Positions 9,925 to 20,227 of a stretch of DNA of 64,000 bases are shown piece by piece (within the stretch, counting starts at the first letter, position 1; the number at the start of each line of letters is the position of its first letter). The stretch is from Alphaproteobacteria bacterium. Lineage in GTDB: Bacteria > Pseudomonadota > Alphaproteobacteria > Oceanibaculales > Oceanibaculaceae. The stretch spans positions 124,001 to 188,000 of the forward strand of contig JAHJHR010000002.1 of NCBI GenBank assembly GCA_018823745.1, read 5' to 3'. Made by a program: the position numbers and the translations under genes. Under the pieces are notes generated by a model. That model was not told where the DNA came from and did no database searches. It saw nothing but the letters and a program-made list of their open reading frames with translations.

Positions 9925-10590
9925 ATGAAAAAATGGATCGAGCTGACCGCCGCCGACGGCCATAAATTCGACGCCTACACCGCTGGACCGGAGGGCAAGC
10001 CCAAGGGCGGGCTTGTCGTCATCCAGGAGATTTTCGGCGTCAACAACCACATCCGCAATGTCTGCGACGGCTTTGCCGCCGATGGCTATCTGTGCATTTC
10101 TCCGGCGCTGTTCGACCGCACCGAGCGCAAGGTGGAGCTGGGCTATGACCAGGCCGGCATCCAGCGCGGCCGCGACCTGCGCGCCAAGGTCGACTGGGAG
10201 CAGGTGATGCTCGACATGGCGGCCTCGGTCGATGCCGCCGCTGCCGCCGGCAAGGTCGGCACGGTCGGCTATTGCTGGGGCGGTTCGATCTCCTTCCTCT
10301 GCGCCACGCGGCTGCCGGTGCAGGCATCCGTGGTCTATTACGGCGGCCAGATCGTGCCGTTCAAGGACGAGGCGGCCAAGGCCCCGCTGATGATGCATTT
10401 CGGCGAGACCGACCAGAGCATCCCGATGGCCGATGTCAGCGCGATCAAGCAGGCGCAGCCGCAGGCGACGGTGTTCACCTATCCCGCCGGCCACGGCTTC
10501 AGTTGCGACGAGCGCGGCTCCTATGAGGCGGTCAGCGCCCGCATCGCCCGCGAGCGCACCATCGGTTTCTTCACCCAGCATATCGGCTGA
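9925..10590 (+). CDS. dienelactone hydrolase family protein
   Basis: MKKWIELTAADGHKFDAYTAGPEGKPKGGLVVIQEIFGVNNHIR; GYCWGGS nucleophile-elbow region. Confidence 0.87.
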   Translation: MKKWIELTAADGHKFDAYTAGPEGKPKGGLVVIQEIFGVNNHIRNVCDGFAADGYLCISPALFDRTERKVELGYDQAGIQRGRDLRAKVDWEQVMLDMAASVDAAAAAGKVGTVGYCWGGSISFLCATRLPVQASVVYYGGQIVPFKDEAAKAPLMMHFGETDQSIPMADVSAIKQAQPQATVFTYPAGHGFSCDERGSYEAVSARIARERTIGFFTQHIG

Positions 10591-10597
10591 CCGCGAA

Positions 10598-10632
10598 CAG
10601 GCGTGGGACGCAGGTAACGCGTCTCACGCCTG
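10598..10632. terminator. hairpin between convergent genes
   Basis: CAGGCGTGGGACGC-aggtaac-GCGTCTCACGCCTG, 14-bp arms with one mismatch (G:U possible); no strong T tract; overlaps the stop codon of the minus-strand gene. Confidence 0.45.
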
Positions 10633-12150
10633 GGTCAGCAGGCCGCGCAGCTCGGTTTTCAGGATCTTGCCGTAATTGTTTTTCGGCAGGGCCTCGATCA
10701 CCCGGTAGCGCTTCGGGCGCTTGAACCGGGCGATATTGGCGAGGCAGAGCGCATCCAGCGCCGCCTCATCGACGCGCTGGCCCGGCCGGGCGACGATGAA
10801 GGCGACGACCTCCTCCCCCCAATCGGCATGCGGGTAGCCCACCACCGACGCCTCGGCGACGGCGGGGTGGGTCAGCAGAACCTCCTCCACCTCGCGCGGG
10901 TAGATGTTCGAGCCGCCGGAGATGATCACGTCCTTGGAGCGGTCGCGCAGCGTCAGATAGCCATCCGCATCGAAGCTGCCCATATCGCCAGTGTGCAGCC
11001 AGCCGCCGGCCAGAGTCTTCGCCGTCGCCTCCGGGTTGTTCCAGTAGCCCAGCATGACCGAATCGCCGCGGCAGACGATCTCGCCCACCTCCCCGGCCTG
11101 CAGCGGAGTGTCGTCCTCGTCAACCACCCGCACCTCGCAGACGGTCTGCGCCTGCCCGGCCGAGGCGATACGGTCCTCCCAGCGCGGATGGTCGCGCATC
11201 GCATATTGCGCCTTGCTCATACCGGTGATGGTCATCGGGCTCTCGCCCTGGCCATAAAGCTGCGCCAGCCGGTTGCCCAGAACGTCGAGCGCCTGCTTCA
11301 GATCGGCCAGATACATCGGCGCGCCGCCATAGATGATGGTCTTCAGATTGCTCAAATCGGCATTTTCTATGCCGGGGTGCTGCACGAAGCGTTTCACCAT
11401 GGTCGGTGCGGCGAACAGGCTGAGCCCCGGATGATGCGGCAGGATATCCAGCATCTCCGCCGGATCGAAGCCGCCTGATTCCGGCACCACCTGAATTGCC
11501 CCCGCCGCCATATGCGGCAGGATATAGAGGCCGGAGCCATGCGACATCGGGGCTGCGTGCAGGATGCTGTCGCCCGGCGCGATCGGGTCGATATCGATGA
11601 AATAGCTGAGGCTCATCGCCATCAGATTGCGGTGGCTGAGCATCGCGCCCTTTGGACGCCCGGTGGTACCGCTGGTGTAGAATAGCCAGGCGAGGTCATC
11701 GGGTGCCGTCTCCGCCAGGCCGATGGCTTCCGCCTGCATCAGCCGGTCATGCGCCGCCGTGCCGACGCAGAGGATGCGCTCCAGCGCCGGCAGATCATCG
11801 GCCAGCGGGGCGATGGTCTCGACCAGATCCTTCGTGACGAAGCAGACCCGGCTGCCGCTGTTTTCCAGGATGTAGTGAAACTCGCGGGCATGCAGCTTGC
11901 CGTTGATCGGCACGGCGGCGAACCCGCCCTGCCAGATGCCGAACAGGATTTCCAGATAGTCCGGACAGTTCTTCATCGCCAGCGCCACCCGGTCACCCGG
12001 CTTCAACCCCAGCGCCCGCAGCCCGCCGGCCACAATGCCTGCGCGCCGCGCCAGATCGCGGAAGCCCAGCACACTCCGCGCACCTTCCGCCACGGCTGTA
12101 CGGTCACCCAGACGCTGCGCCGCGCGCACCAGCAGCCCTGCCAGATTCAT
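10624..12150 (-). CDS. AMP-dependent acyl-CoA synthetase/ligase
   Basis: Start MNLAGLLVRAAQRLGDRTAV; LFYTSGTTGRPKGAMLSHRN, GWLHTGDMGSFDADGYLTLRDRSKDVIISGGSNIYPREVE. Confidence 0.92.
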   Translation of the reverse strand: MNLAGLLVRAAQRLGDRTAVAEGARSVLGFRDLARRAGIVAGGLRALGLKPGDRVALAMKNCPDYLEILFGIWQGGFAAVPINGKLHAREFHYILENSGSRVCFVTKDLVETIAPLADDLPALERILCVGTAAHDRLMQAEAIGLAETAPDDLAWLFYTSGTTGRPKGAMLSHRNLMAMSLSYFIDIDPIAPGDSILHAAPMSHGSGLYILPHMAAGAIQVVPESGGFDPAEMLDILPHHPGLSLFAAPTMVKRFVQHPGIENADLSNLKTIIYGGAPMYLADLKQALDVLGNRLAQLYGQGESPMTITGMSKAQYAMRDHPRWEDRIASAGQAQTVCEVRVVDEDDTPLQAGEVGEIVCRGDSVMLGYWNNPEATAKTLAGGWLHTGDMGSFDADGYLTLRDRSKDVIISGGSNIYPREVEEVLLTHPAVAEASVVGYPHADWGEEVVAFIVARPGQRVDEAALDALCLANIARFKRPKRYRVIEALPKNNYGKILKTELRGLLTQA

Positions 12151-12240
12151 GGTTCCTCCCAGCCTCTTCTCATTTTGCCGGAAGTGTTGCAGAGGCCGGC
12201 GGAAGCGGCAAGGCGCTCCTCCCGTCTCCCCTCTCTCCTT

Positions 12241-12466
12241 CGTCATTCCCGGACTTGTCCCAGGAATCCAAGGTTCAGCCCACTCGACCGACATCCAGTA
12301 AGCGGAAGCCTGGACCCCCGGCACAAGGCTGGGGGTGACGGACTGGAGAGGTTGCACCAAAGAAACTCGTCATGGTCGGACTTGATCCGACCATCCATTG
12401 ACCGAGCGAAGCGCACGGACGGATGGACCCCCAAGTGCTATTGGCGGGTCAAGCCCGAGGGTGACG
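12241..12466. repeat. two adjacent palindromic intergenic repeat units (family A)
   Basis: Unit 1 CGTCATTCCCGGACTTGTCCCAGGAATCC...CTGGACCCCCGGCACAAGGCTGGGGGTGACG; unit 2 CGTCATGGTCGGACTTGATCCGACCATCC...GGCGGGTCAAGCCCGAGGGTGACGA; intergenic. Confidence 0.7.
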
Positions 12467-12482
12467 AGGTTATTGAATGCCC

Positions 12483-13874
12483 CTACCCCCGCTTCCAGCT
12501 CGTGCCCTGGGGGCCGTCTTCCAGCACGATGCCGGCATCGGTGAGCAAAGCGCGGACGCGGTCGGCCTCGGCGAAATCCTTGGACTGGCGGGCGGTGCGG
12601 CGGGCCTCGATCAGCGCGTCGATCTCGGCATCGGACAGGCCGGCCTGCTCGCCCTCGGCCTGCCAGCGGAACCAGCTTTCTGGGTCTTCGCCGAGCAGGC
12701 CCAGCAACTGGCCGGCGGCAAGCAGCTGTTCTGTCGCGGCGGTGATCTGGGAGTCGGTCTTGGCCTTGTTCACCTTGGTCGCCAGCTCGTGCAGATGGGC
12801 GAAGGCCAGCGGCGTGTTCAGATCATCCTCCAGCGCCGCCAGCACCTCGAACGGCACCTCGTCGGCGGGGGCGATATCCTCATCGACGCTCAGGCCCCGC
12901 CGTACGGCGGTATAGAGCCGGTCAAGCGCGGTCTTGGCCTCGCGCAGATGCGCGCTGCTCCAGTTCAGTGGCTGGCGGTAATGCCCGGCCAGCAGGGCAT
13001 AGCGGATCGCCTCCCCCGGCACGTCGCCGCGCAGCTCGCGCACGGTGACGATATTGCCGATGGATTTCGACATCTTCTCGTCTTCGACGGTGAGATAGCC
13101 ATTATGCACCCAGTAGCGCGCAAAAAGCTGCGTGCCGCTGGCGCAGCGCGACTGCGCGATCTCGTTCTCATGATGCGGGAAAATCAGATCCAGCCCGCCG
13201 CCATGGATGTCGAAGGTCTCGCCGAGATATTTGGCGCTCATGGCAGAGCATTCGATATGCCAGCCGGGCCGGCCGCGTCCCCACGGGCTGTCCCAGCCGG
13301 GGATGTCCGGCTCCGACGGCTTCCACAGGATGAAATCGGCGGCGTCGCGCTTGTAGGGGGCGACCTCGACGCGCGCACCGGCGATCAGCTCGTCGCGGTT
13401 GCGCCGGGACAGCGCGCCGTAATCCGGCATGGAGGGCACGCTGAACAGCACATGGCCATCCGCCGCATAGGCATGGCCCTTTTCGATCAGCGTCTCAATC
13501 ATCGCGATCATCTCGGCGATATGCTGGGTGGCGCGCGGCTGCACGTCCGGCTCCAGCACCCCCAGCGCGCCCATATCCTGCAGATAGGCCTCGGTCGTGC
13601 GCGCGGTGATGGTGCCGATATCCTCGCCCGTCGCCTTGGCCTTGGCGTTGATCTTGTCGTCCACATCGGTGAAGTTGCGGACATAGGTGACAGTCGGATA
13701 CAGCGCCTTCAGCACGCGGTACAGCACGTCGAACACCACCGCCGGGCGGGCATTGCCGATATGGGCATAGTCATAGACCGTGGGGCCGCAGACATACATC
13801 CGCACATTGCCCGGATCGAGCGGCTGGAAGTCTTCCTTCTGGCGGGTCAGCGTATTGTGCAGGTAAAGCGGCAC
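12483..13874 (-). CDS. cysS: cysteinyl-tRNA synthetase
   Basis: Likely GTG start [58 protein letters not shown]. Confidence 0.94.
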   Translation of the reverse strand: MPLYLHNTLTRQKEDFQPLDPGNVRMYVCGPTVYDYAHIGNARPAVVFDVLYRVLKALYPTVTYVRNFTDVDDKINAKAKATGEDIGTITARTTEAYLQDMGALGVLEPDVQPRATQHIAEMIAMIETLIEKGHAYAADGHVLFSVPSMPDYGALSRRNRDELIAGARVEVAPYKRDAADFILWKPSEPDIPGWDSPWGRGRPGWHIECSAMSAKYLGETFDIHGGGLDLIFPHHENEIAQSRCASGTQLFARYWVHNGYLTVEDEKMSKSIGNIVTVRELRGDVPGEAIRYALLAGHYRQPLNWSSAHLREAKTALDRLYTAVRRGLSVDEDIAPADEVPFEVLAALEDDLNTPLAFAHLHELATKVNKAKTDSQITAATEQLLAAGQLLGLLGEDPESWFRWQAEGEQAGLSDAEIDALIEARRTARQSKDFAEADRVRALLTDAGIVLEDGPQGTSWKRG

Positions 13875-13921
13875 GGGCGGTCTCTTCGATAATCGGACAG
13901 GGATGGGCGGAACGGCGCGGA

Positions 13922-15244
13922 TCAGCGTCGACAGAGCCGTTCCAGCACGCGCTTGCGCCCGATCAGCGGTAGCAGATTGGCAAGCTCCGGTCCATGCTCG
14001 CGACCGGTGAGCGCCAGGCGCAGCGGCAGGAACAGCGCCTTGCCCTTGCGGCCCGTGGCCTCCTGCACCGCTTTGGTCCAGCCCTTCCAGGTGGAAGCGT
14101 CCCACGGCTCTGGCGGCAGCAGCGTTGCGGCCGCGTCCAGCAGATCGGCATCCGCCGCCGGCTGCCCATCAAGCTGCCCGGCGACAATGCTCAGCCAGTC
14201 CTCCACCTCGGACAGGTGCTGGATATTGCCCTTCACCGACTCCCACAGTGCCGCGTCGGCACCCTCGGGCAGGCGGTCGGCCACGGCCTCGTAGGGCAGG
14301 GCGTGCAGCAGTCTGGCGTTCATCGCCAGCAGCTCGTCTTCCGACAGGCGCGGCGTGGCATGGCCGAATTTGGCGATGTCGAAGGCTTCGACCAACGCTT
14401 CCCAATCGGTGCAGATTTCCGGCGGCTCGCCCTGTCCCAACCGCAGCAGCAGCGAGGCGATCGCCAGCGGCTCCAGCCCGCTGTCGCGCAAGCCCTGCAG
14501 CGACAGGCTGCCGATGCGCTTCGACAGGCCCTGCCCCTCGGCATCGCTGATCAGTGGCAGATGCGCAAAACCGGGCGGCGGGAAGCCCAGCGCCTCGAAA
14601 AGCTGGATCTGCACGCCCGTGTTGGAGATGTGGTCGGCGCCGCGGATGACATGGGTTACACCCATCTCACCATCATCGACCACCGAGGCCAAAGTGTAGA
14701 GCGGCACGCCATCGGCGCGGATCAGCACCGGGTCGCTCATGCTGGCAATCGAGATATGGCTGTCGCCCTGCACCAGATCGGTCCAGGCGGGATCGTCGCC
14801 TTGCAGCTTGAAGCGCCAATGCGGGCTTATGCCCTGCGCCTCCAGCCCCGCCTTCTCGGCATCGCTCAGAGCCAGAGCAGCGCGGTCATAGAGCGGCGGC
14901 TTGCCGGCGGTCAGCTGCGCCTTGCGCTTCAGCGCCAGCTCCTCCGGCGTCTCGTAGCAGGCATAGAGCCGGCCCGCCGCCTTCAGCTTTTCGATGGCGG
15001 CGTCGTAGCGCTCCAGCCGGTCGGACTGCCGGGCGAAATCATCCCAGCGGATGCCCAGCCAGGCGAGATCGGATTCGATGCCGGCGGCGAATTCCGATGT
15101 CGACCGCTCGCGGTCGGTATCGTCGAGACGCAGCAGGAAACGCCCGCTGCTCTTCTGCGCGAACAGGGAATTCACCAGCGCGATAAAAGCATTGCCCAGA
15201 TGCAGCCGGCCGGTCGGGCTGGGCGCGAAGCGGACCAGTGTCAT
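13922..15244 (-). CDS. gltX: glutamyl-tRNA synthetase
   Basis: MTLVRFAPSPTGRLHLGNAFIALVNSLFAQ, LLRLDDTDRERS, GLSKRIGSLSL. Confidence 0.93.
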   Translation of the reverse strand: MTLVRFAPSPTGRLHLGNAFIALVNSLFAQKSSGRFLLRLDDTDRERSTSEFAAGIESDLAWLGIRWDDFARQSDRLERYDAAIEKLKAAGRLYACYETPEELALKRKAQLTAGKPPLYDRAALALSDAEKAGLEAQGISPHWRFKLQGDDPAWTDLVQGDSHISIASMSDPVLIRADGVPLYTLASVVDDGEMGVTHVIRGADHISNTGVQIQLFEALGFPPPGFAHLPLISDAEGQGLSKRIGSLSLQGLRDSGLEPLAIASLLLRLGQGEPPEICTDWEALVEAFDIAKFGHATPRLSEDELLAMNARLLHALPYEAVADRLPEGADAALWESVKGNIQHLSEVEDWLSIVAGQLDGQPAADADLLDAAATLLPPEPWDASTWKGWTKAVQEATGRKGKALFLPLRLALTGREHGPELANLLPLIGRKRVLERLCRR

Positions 15245-15257
15245 GACGGCACGGCCA

Positions 15258-16928
15258 TCACGTGCCCTGAAACGCGTTGGTGATCGGGTAGCGGCGTTCC
15301 CGTCCGAAGGAGCGCCGGGTGATCTTCACGCCTGGCGGGGCCTGGCGGCGCTTGTATTCGGCGCGGTCCAGCATGCGCCAGATGCGCATGACGAGGTCGC
15401 GGTCCATGCCGTTTGCCACGATCTCCGACACCGGCATCTCGTCCTCGATCAGATGGCCGAGGATGGCGTCCAGCACCGGATAGGGCGGCAGGCTGTCCTC
15501 GTCCTTCTGGTCGGGCTTCAGCTCGGCCGAGGGCGGCTTGGTGATGATGCGTTCGGGCATGACGGCACCGCTCGGCCCCAGCAGACCGATGGGCAGGGAA
15601 TCGACATCCGCCTGGTTGCGCCAGTGGCACAGATCGAAGACGGCGGTCTTGTAGACATCCTTCAGCGCATTGTAGCCACCGCACATATCGCCATAGAGCG
15701 TGGCGTAGCCGACCGACATCTCCGACTTGTTGCCGGTGGTCAGCACCATATGGCCGAATTTGTTGGACAGCGCCATCAGCGTGACGCCGCGAGCGCGGGA
15801 CTGGATGTTTTCCTCCGTCGTGTCCGGCGGCAATTCGTCGAAGACCGGGTGCAGCATGGCGTCGAAGGCCTGCATGGCCGGGCCGATGCTGATGCTGTCC
15901 AGCCGGGCGCCCAGCAGGCGCGACGCCGCCGCCGCATCCTCCAGGCTCTCGTCGCTGGTGTAGGGCGAGGGCATCATCACCGTCCACACCTTGTCGGCAC
16001 CCAGCGCATCGACGGCAATCGCCGCCGTCAGCGCCGAATCGACGCCGCCCGACATGCCGATGACGACGCCGGGAAAGCGGTTCTTGCGCACATAATCGCG
16101 AACGCCCAGCACGAGGGCCTGATAGATCGTCTCATGCCCGACAGCCGGGGCGGTCATCTCGCCCGGCGCGCAACTCCAGCCATCCGCCGTTCGCGTCCAG
16201 CGGGTGAGCGTCACCTGCTCCGCCCAGGACGGCATCTGCAGGGCCAGCGAGCGGTCGGCATTCAGCACGAAGGAGCCACCATCGAAGACCAGCTCATCCT
16301 GCCCGCCCAGCTGGTTCAGATAGACCAGCGGCAGGCCGGATTCGACGATCCGCGCGGTGGCGATGTTCAGCCGCTCATCCTGCTTGTCCGATTCAAAGGG
16401 CGAGCCATTCGGCACCAGCAGGATCTCGGCGCCGGATTCCTCCAGGCACTCCACCACTTCCGGCGTCCAGATATCCTCGCAGATCGGCACGCCCAGCCGG
16501 ATGCCGCGGAAATTCACCGGCCCCGGCAGCGGCCCGGCGTCGAAGACGCGCTTTTCATCGAACACGCCGTAATTCGGCAAATCATGCTTGAAGCGCAGCG
16601 TCTGCACCGTCCCCGCCTCCAGCAGCGCCATGGCATTGTGCAGCCCACTCTCTGCCCGCCAGGGCGTGCCCAGCAGAACCGCCGGCCCACCATCGGCGGT
16701 CTCCCGGGCGAAGGCCTCCACGGCCTCCATACAGGCCGCGACGAACTGGCGCTTCAGCACCAGATCGTCCGGCGGATAGCCGGAGAGGAACAGCTCCGTC
16801 GTCAGCACCAGATCGGCGCCCTGTTCGGCCGCCTCGGCGCGCGCATGGCGCAGCTTTGCGAGATTGCCGTCGATGTCGCCGACGGTCGGGTTCAACTGCG
16901 CAAGCGCAAGGGAGAGCGTGTCTGTCAT
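15258..16928 (-). CDS. nadE: glutamine-hydrolysing NAD+ synthetase
   Basis: N-terminal nitrilase-like domain (LALAQLNPTVGDIDGN) and C-terminal synthetase with GMSGGVDSALTAAIAVDALG. Confidence 0.94.
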   Translation of the reverse strand: MTDTLSLALAQLNPTVGDIDGNLAKLRHARAEAAEQGADLVLTTELFLSGYPPDDLVLKRQFVAACMEAVEAFARETADGGPAVLLGTPWRAESGLHNAMALLEAGTVQTLRFKHDLPNYGVFDEKRVFDAGPLPGPVNFRGIRLGVPICEDIWTPEVVECLEESGAEILLVPNGSPFESDKQDERLNIATARIVESGLPLVYLNQLGGQDELVFDGGSFVLNADRSLALQMPSWAEQVTLTRWTRTADGWSCAPGEMTAPAVGHETIYQALVLGVRDYVRKNRFPGVVIGMSGGVDSALTAAIAVDALGADKVWTVMMPSPYTSDESLEDAAAASRLLGARLDSISIGPAMQAFDAMLHPVFDELPPDTTEENIQSRARGVTLMALSNKFGHMVLTTGNKSEMSVGYATLYGDMCGGYNALKDVYKTAVFDLCHWRNQADVDSLPIGLLGPSGAVMPERIITKPPSAELKPDQKDEDSLPPYPVLDAILGHLIEDEMPVSEIVANGMDRDLVMRIWRMLDRAEYKRRQAPPGVKITRRSFGRERRYPITNAFQGT

Positions 16929-16974
16929 GGGTGGTAGAATGGCCCCGAAACCGGTGGTGTCAATTGCCGGTAGC

Positions 16975-18192
16975 TCAAATCACCTTCGCATCCTTCAGGG
17001 TGGCGCGCTGGTCGGCGGAGAGGCCGAGCAGATCGCCATAGATGGCGTCGTTATCAGCGCCCAGAGCCGGGCCCAGCGTCTCGATCCGGCCCGGCGTGTC
17101 CGACAGGCGCGGCAGGACATTGGGGATCACCACCTCCCCGACCAGCTGGTCGACGAGGGTGATCATGTTCTTGCGTGCCTCGAAATGCGGATCGGAAACG
17201 ATATCGGCGATGGAGTTGATCGGACCGCAGGGCACTTCGCCGGCAACGCAGGCGGCCATCACCTCATCGCGGGTCATGGAATGCATCCAGGCAGCGACGA
17301 TGCCATCGACCTCCTTGTGGCGGGCAAGGCGCTGGCGCGTGGTCCTGAACACATCTTCGGCTGCCAGTTCGGGCCGCCCCATCACCTGGGCCAGCCGCTC
17401 GAACATCTTGTCCGAGGTGCAGGCGACCGCGACGAACTTGCCATCGCCGCAGCGGAAATGGCCATGCGGGCAGGCATTGGTGGTGCCGGTGCCCTCGGGC
17501 TCGCGCAGCTTGCCGATGCGGTGATAGGCCGGCGCCAGCTCGTCCAGCGCCCGGAAGACGCTTTCATACAGGCCGATATCGACCCATTGGCCGGCCCCGG
17601 TCTTCTCGCGCTGGCGCAGCGCCAGCAGCACGCCGATGGCGCCGAAAAGCCCGCTCATGTAATCGGCCAGCGAGGTCGAACCCGGCGTCACCGGCAATTC
17701 GCCGGGCATGCCGGCCAGATAGGTCAGGCCGCCAAAGGCATGCGCGATACGTGCAAAGCCCGGCCGGTCACGATACGGCCCGTCCTGGCCATAGCCGGAC
17801 ACCCGCAGCATGACGAGGCCGGGGTTGATCTTCTTCAGCTCTTCCCAGCCCAGCCCCCATTTTTCCAGCGTGCCGGGGCGGAAATTCTCGCACAGCACAT
17901 CGGATTTCGCGATCAGCTGGCGGAAAATCTCCGCGCCCTGCTTGTCGCGCAGATTAAGGGTGACGCTCTTCTTGTTGCGCGCCTCCGACAGCCAGGCCAG
18001 CGTGTCGCGCTCGACCGGCGTGCCGAATTTGCGGAACGGATCGCCCTCGCCCGGCTGCTCCACCTTGATCACCTCGGCCCCGAACTCGCCCAGTATGGCG
18101 GCGGTATAGGGGGCGGCGATGAATGTCGCGCAATCGAGCACGCGAATGCCGGACATCGGCAAATCAACGGCAGGTTTGGTCATATCAGGCAT
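16975..18192 (-). CDS. CaiB/BaiF family CoA transferase
   Basis: GIRVLDCATFIAAPYTAAILGEFGAEVIKVEQPGEGDPFRKFG; LCENFRPGTLEKWGLG. Confidence 0.92.
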   Translation of the reverse strand: MPDMTKPAVDLPMSGIRVLDCATFIAAPYTAAILGEFGAEVIKVEQPGEGDPFRKFGTPVERDTLAWLSEARNKKSVTLNLRDKQGAEIFRQLIAKSDVLCENFRPGTLEKWGLGWEELKKINPGLVMLRVSGYGQDGPYRDRPGFARIAHAFGGLTYLAGMPGELPVTPGSTSLADYMSGLFGAIGVLLALRQREKTGAGQWVDIGLYESVFRALDELAPAYHRIGKLREPEGTGTTNACPHGHFRCGDGKFVAVACTSDKMFERLAQVMGRPELAAEDVFRTTRQRLARHKEVDGIVAAWMHSMTRDEVMAACVAGEVPCGPINSIADIVSDPHFEARKNMITLVDQLVGEVVIPNVLPRLSDTPGRIETLGPALGADNDAIYGDLLGLSADQRATLKDAKVI

Positions 18193-18262
18193 GGGGAATT
18201 CCGCGTTTCCGGGCGTTTTCTAGTTTTCTTCAGCCGAAACCTAACGGCCGGCCGGAAGCCGA

Positions 18263-18961
18263 TCAAGCGACCAGTGAGTTGGCAAAGATATCCTCGCCGG
18301 CCAGCCAGGCCTCGGCCGCATCGTCGCGGTCCAGCGCCACGCCAAGGGCCGCCGCCAGATCGAGCTGGGCATCCCGGTAGCCGGCGCGCGACAAGCCGCT
18401 GACCATCCCGCGGGTCAGCGCGCCACCAACCTCGAAGGGGATCGGATAGCCTTCCATGTAGAAATCATCGGCCTTTTCGAGGATTTCCGTGCGGCAGGCT
18501 TCCGCATCGAAGGAATTGAAGCTGCGGCAGATCAGCGGCCGCGCCTCATAGGCGATGCACTGCCTGTCTTCCAGCAGCGGGCAGGCCTTGCGGAAATGCC
18601 GGCGGGCCTTGCTGTCCAGCGGCAGAAGCTGCGCCTGCCGGGTGCTGATCCGGGCCCGCAGCGCGTCGATTGCCTCCGGCGAGAAGGTGGTGCGGATGTA
18701 ATGCGCCAGCCGCAGCACGGTGATCGCCTCGGTCACCACCGGCATGTGGCAGCAATGGTCGCAGCCGGCGGCGCAGGCGATCTCCTTCGTCGGCGGCAGC
18801 GAGGGCATCAGATTGGTCACGCCGCCATCATGGATATCGGCAGCGCCCTCGGCCAGGGCATAGACCATGGCGGGGGTACGGTTCTGGGGCAGCTGGCTGC
18901 AGCTATCCTGCATCACCTCTGTCAGCTGCTTCATGAGGTCATTCAGCGGAATGCCGGTCAT
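18263..18961 (-). CDS. YkgJ-family cysteine cluster protein
   Basis: CAAGCDHCCHMPVVTEAITVLRLA...RRHFRKACPLLEDRQCIAYEARPLICRSFNS. Confidence 0.8.
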   Translation of the reverse strand: MTGIPLNDLMKQLTEVMQDSCSQLPQNRTPAMVYALAEGAADIHDGGVTNLMPSLPPTKEIACAAGCDHCCHMPVVTEAITVLRLAHYIRTTFSPEAIDALRARISTRQAQLLPLDSKARRHFRKACPLLEDRQCIAYEARPLICRSFNSFDAEACRTEILEKADDFYMEGYPIPFEVGGALTRGMVSGLSRAGYRDAQLDLAAALGVALDRDDAAEAWLAGEDIFANSLVA

Positions 18962-20169
18962 ACGGTCCCCGAGGCCGGGGCCAGTTCGGCCTCCTGCAGC
19001 AGGCTTTCCCAGCGCTGGGTCAGGAATTCGCGGCCCAGCTTCACCATCGGCTTGCCGTCATAGGCGATGATATCGGCCGTGGCATAGGTCTCGCTCCATT
19101 TTTCCGGCAGGAAGGAGCCGGTGCCGATCACATCGACCGGCGCTTCAGAGGTCGCCATCATCCGGCATTTGGCCGGCGAGAAGCCGCTGGAGGCGACGAT
19201 CTTCACCTTGGGGAAGCCGGCCTTGTTCAGCTCCTCGCGGATATGCCAGATGCCGGCCGCCGAGACGCCGGTGCCGATCAGGTAGCGCAACTCCTGCTCG
19301 GTGCGGTAGCCCCGGATCGCCTGCGGGCAGTTGCGGTCCAGCACGGCATAGCTCTGCGCCATGTCCAGCCCCTCGACATGGCGCCCGCCATGGGTGTCGA
19401 GCCGGACGGCAAGCTGGCCGGACGCCGCCAGATCGGGGAAGCGCCGGCATACCGCCAGAGCATCGGTGACTTCCTGGCCGAAATAATCGACCAGCACGGT
19501 CATCGGCTCCTCGGGAAAGGTCTCGTGCAGCATCTCGGCCGCGCGCACGGTCGATCCGGCATAGCCGATCAGTGCATGCGGCATGGTGCCGAGGCCGACG
19601 CTCTGGCCGAAGAAATGCGCCGTCGCATCCGTGGCATTGCCGACAAAGCCGATGGCGCCAGCCTTCTTCTTGGCCTTTTCGGAGCCGACCGAGGCGCCAT
19701 AGGCCATCTGCTCCATCATCTCCTGGCCGGCGCAATGACGCGCATCCATCGCCAGGAAGGCGACCTTCGGCAGATCGGAACAGATGGTATAGGCGTTGTA
19801 CGCGGCAACGCAGGCCGCGCCGATCTTCTGCAGGAACAGGGTTTCCAGATCGACCAGATGGAAGAAGGAACCGGTGATGTACATCATCGGCTCGCCCGCG
19901 CCGACCCAGGCACCTTCCTTGAAGGTCAGCCGGATGTCGAAGCTCGTACCGCGTGCCTGGGCTACCGCATTCAGCCAGTCAACGGCCAGCCGGGGGGCGA
20001 AGGTGACCGGGCGGCGCATGAACACGCCATAGGTCACCTGAGCATCGCCAAAGCGGCGGACTACTTCCTTGCTCTTCAGGAAATATTTGTCCGTCAGTGT
20101 CGGAATGGCAGTCAGATCGGGGGTCATCATCCTCCATGACCGGCCGTTTCTCGCGACGGCGTCTGTCAT
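18958..20169 (-). CDS. nicotinate phosphoribosyltransferase family protein
   Basis: TLTDKYFLKSKEVVRRFGDAQVTYGVFMRRP; VRLDTHGGRHVEGLDMAQ; ATGA overlap with the downstream YkgJ gene. Confidence 0.82.
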   Translation of the reverse strand: MTDAVARNGRSWRMMTPDLTAIPTLTDKYFLKSKEVVRRFGDAQVTYGVFMRRPVTFAPRLAVDWLNAVAQARGTSFDIRLTFKEGAWVGAGEPMMYITGSFFHLVDLETLFLQKIGAACVAAYNAYTICSDLPKVAFLAMDARHCAGQEMMEQMAYGASVGSEKAKKKAGAIGFVGNATDATAHFFGQSVGLGTMPHALIGYAGSTVRAAEMLHETFPEEPMTVLVDYFGQEVTDALAVCRRFPDLAASGQLAVRLDTHGGRHVEGLDMAQSYAVLDRNCPQAIRGYRTEQELRYLIGTGVSAAGIWHIREELNKAGFPKVKIVASSGFSPAKCRMMATSEAPVDVIGTGSFLPEKWSETYATADIIAYDGKPMVKLGREFLTQRWESLLQEAELAPASGTV

Positions 20170-20227
20170 GCCTCTCCTGAAGGCCGCTCCCGGGCCGAAG
20201 CCCGGGACCAGCCATGTTGCACGCTGA

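Noticed and set aside
15051-16937. 628-aa plus-strand ORF opposite nadE
   Set aside because: Antisense artefact; NadE on the minus strand has clear nitrilase and synthetase motifs.
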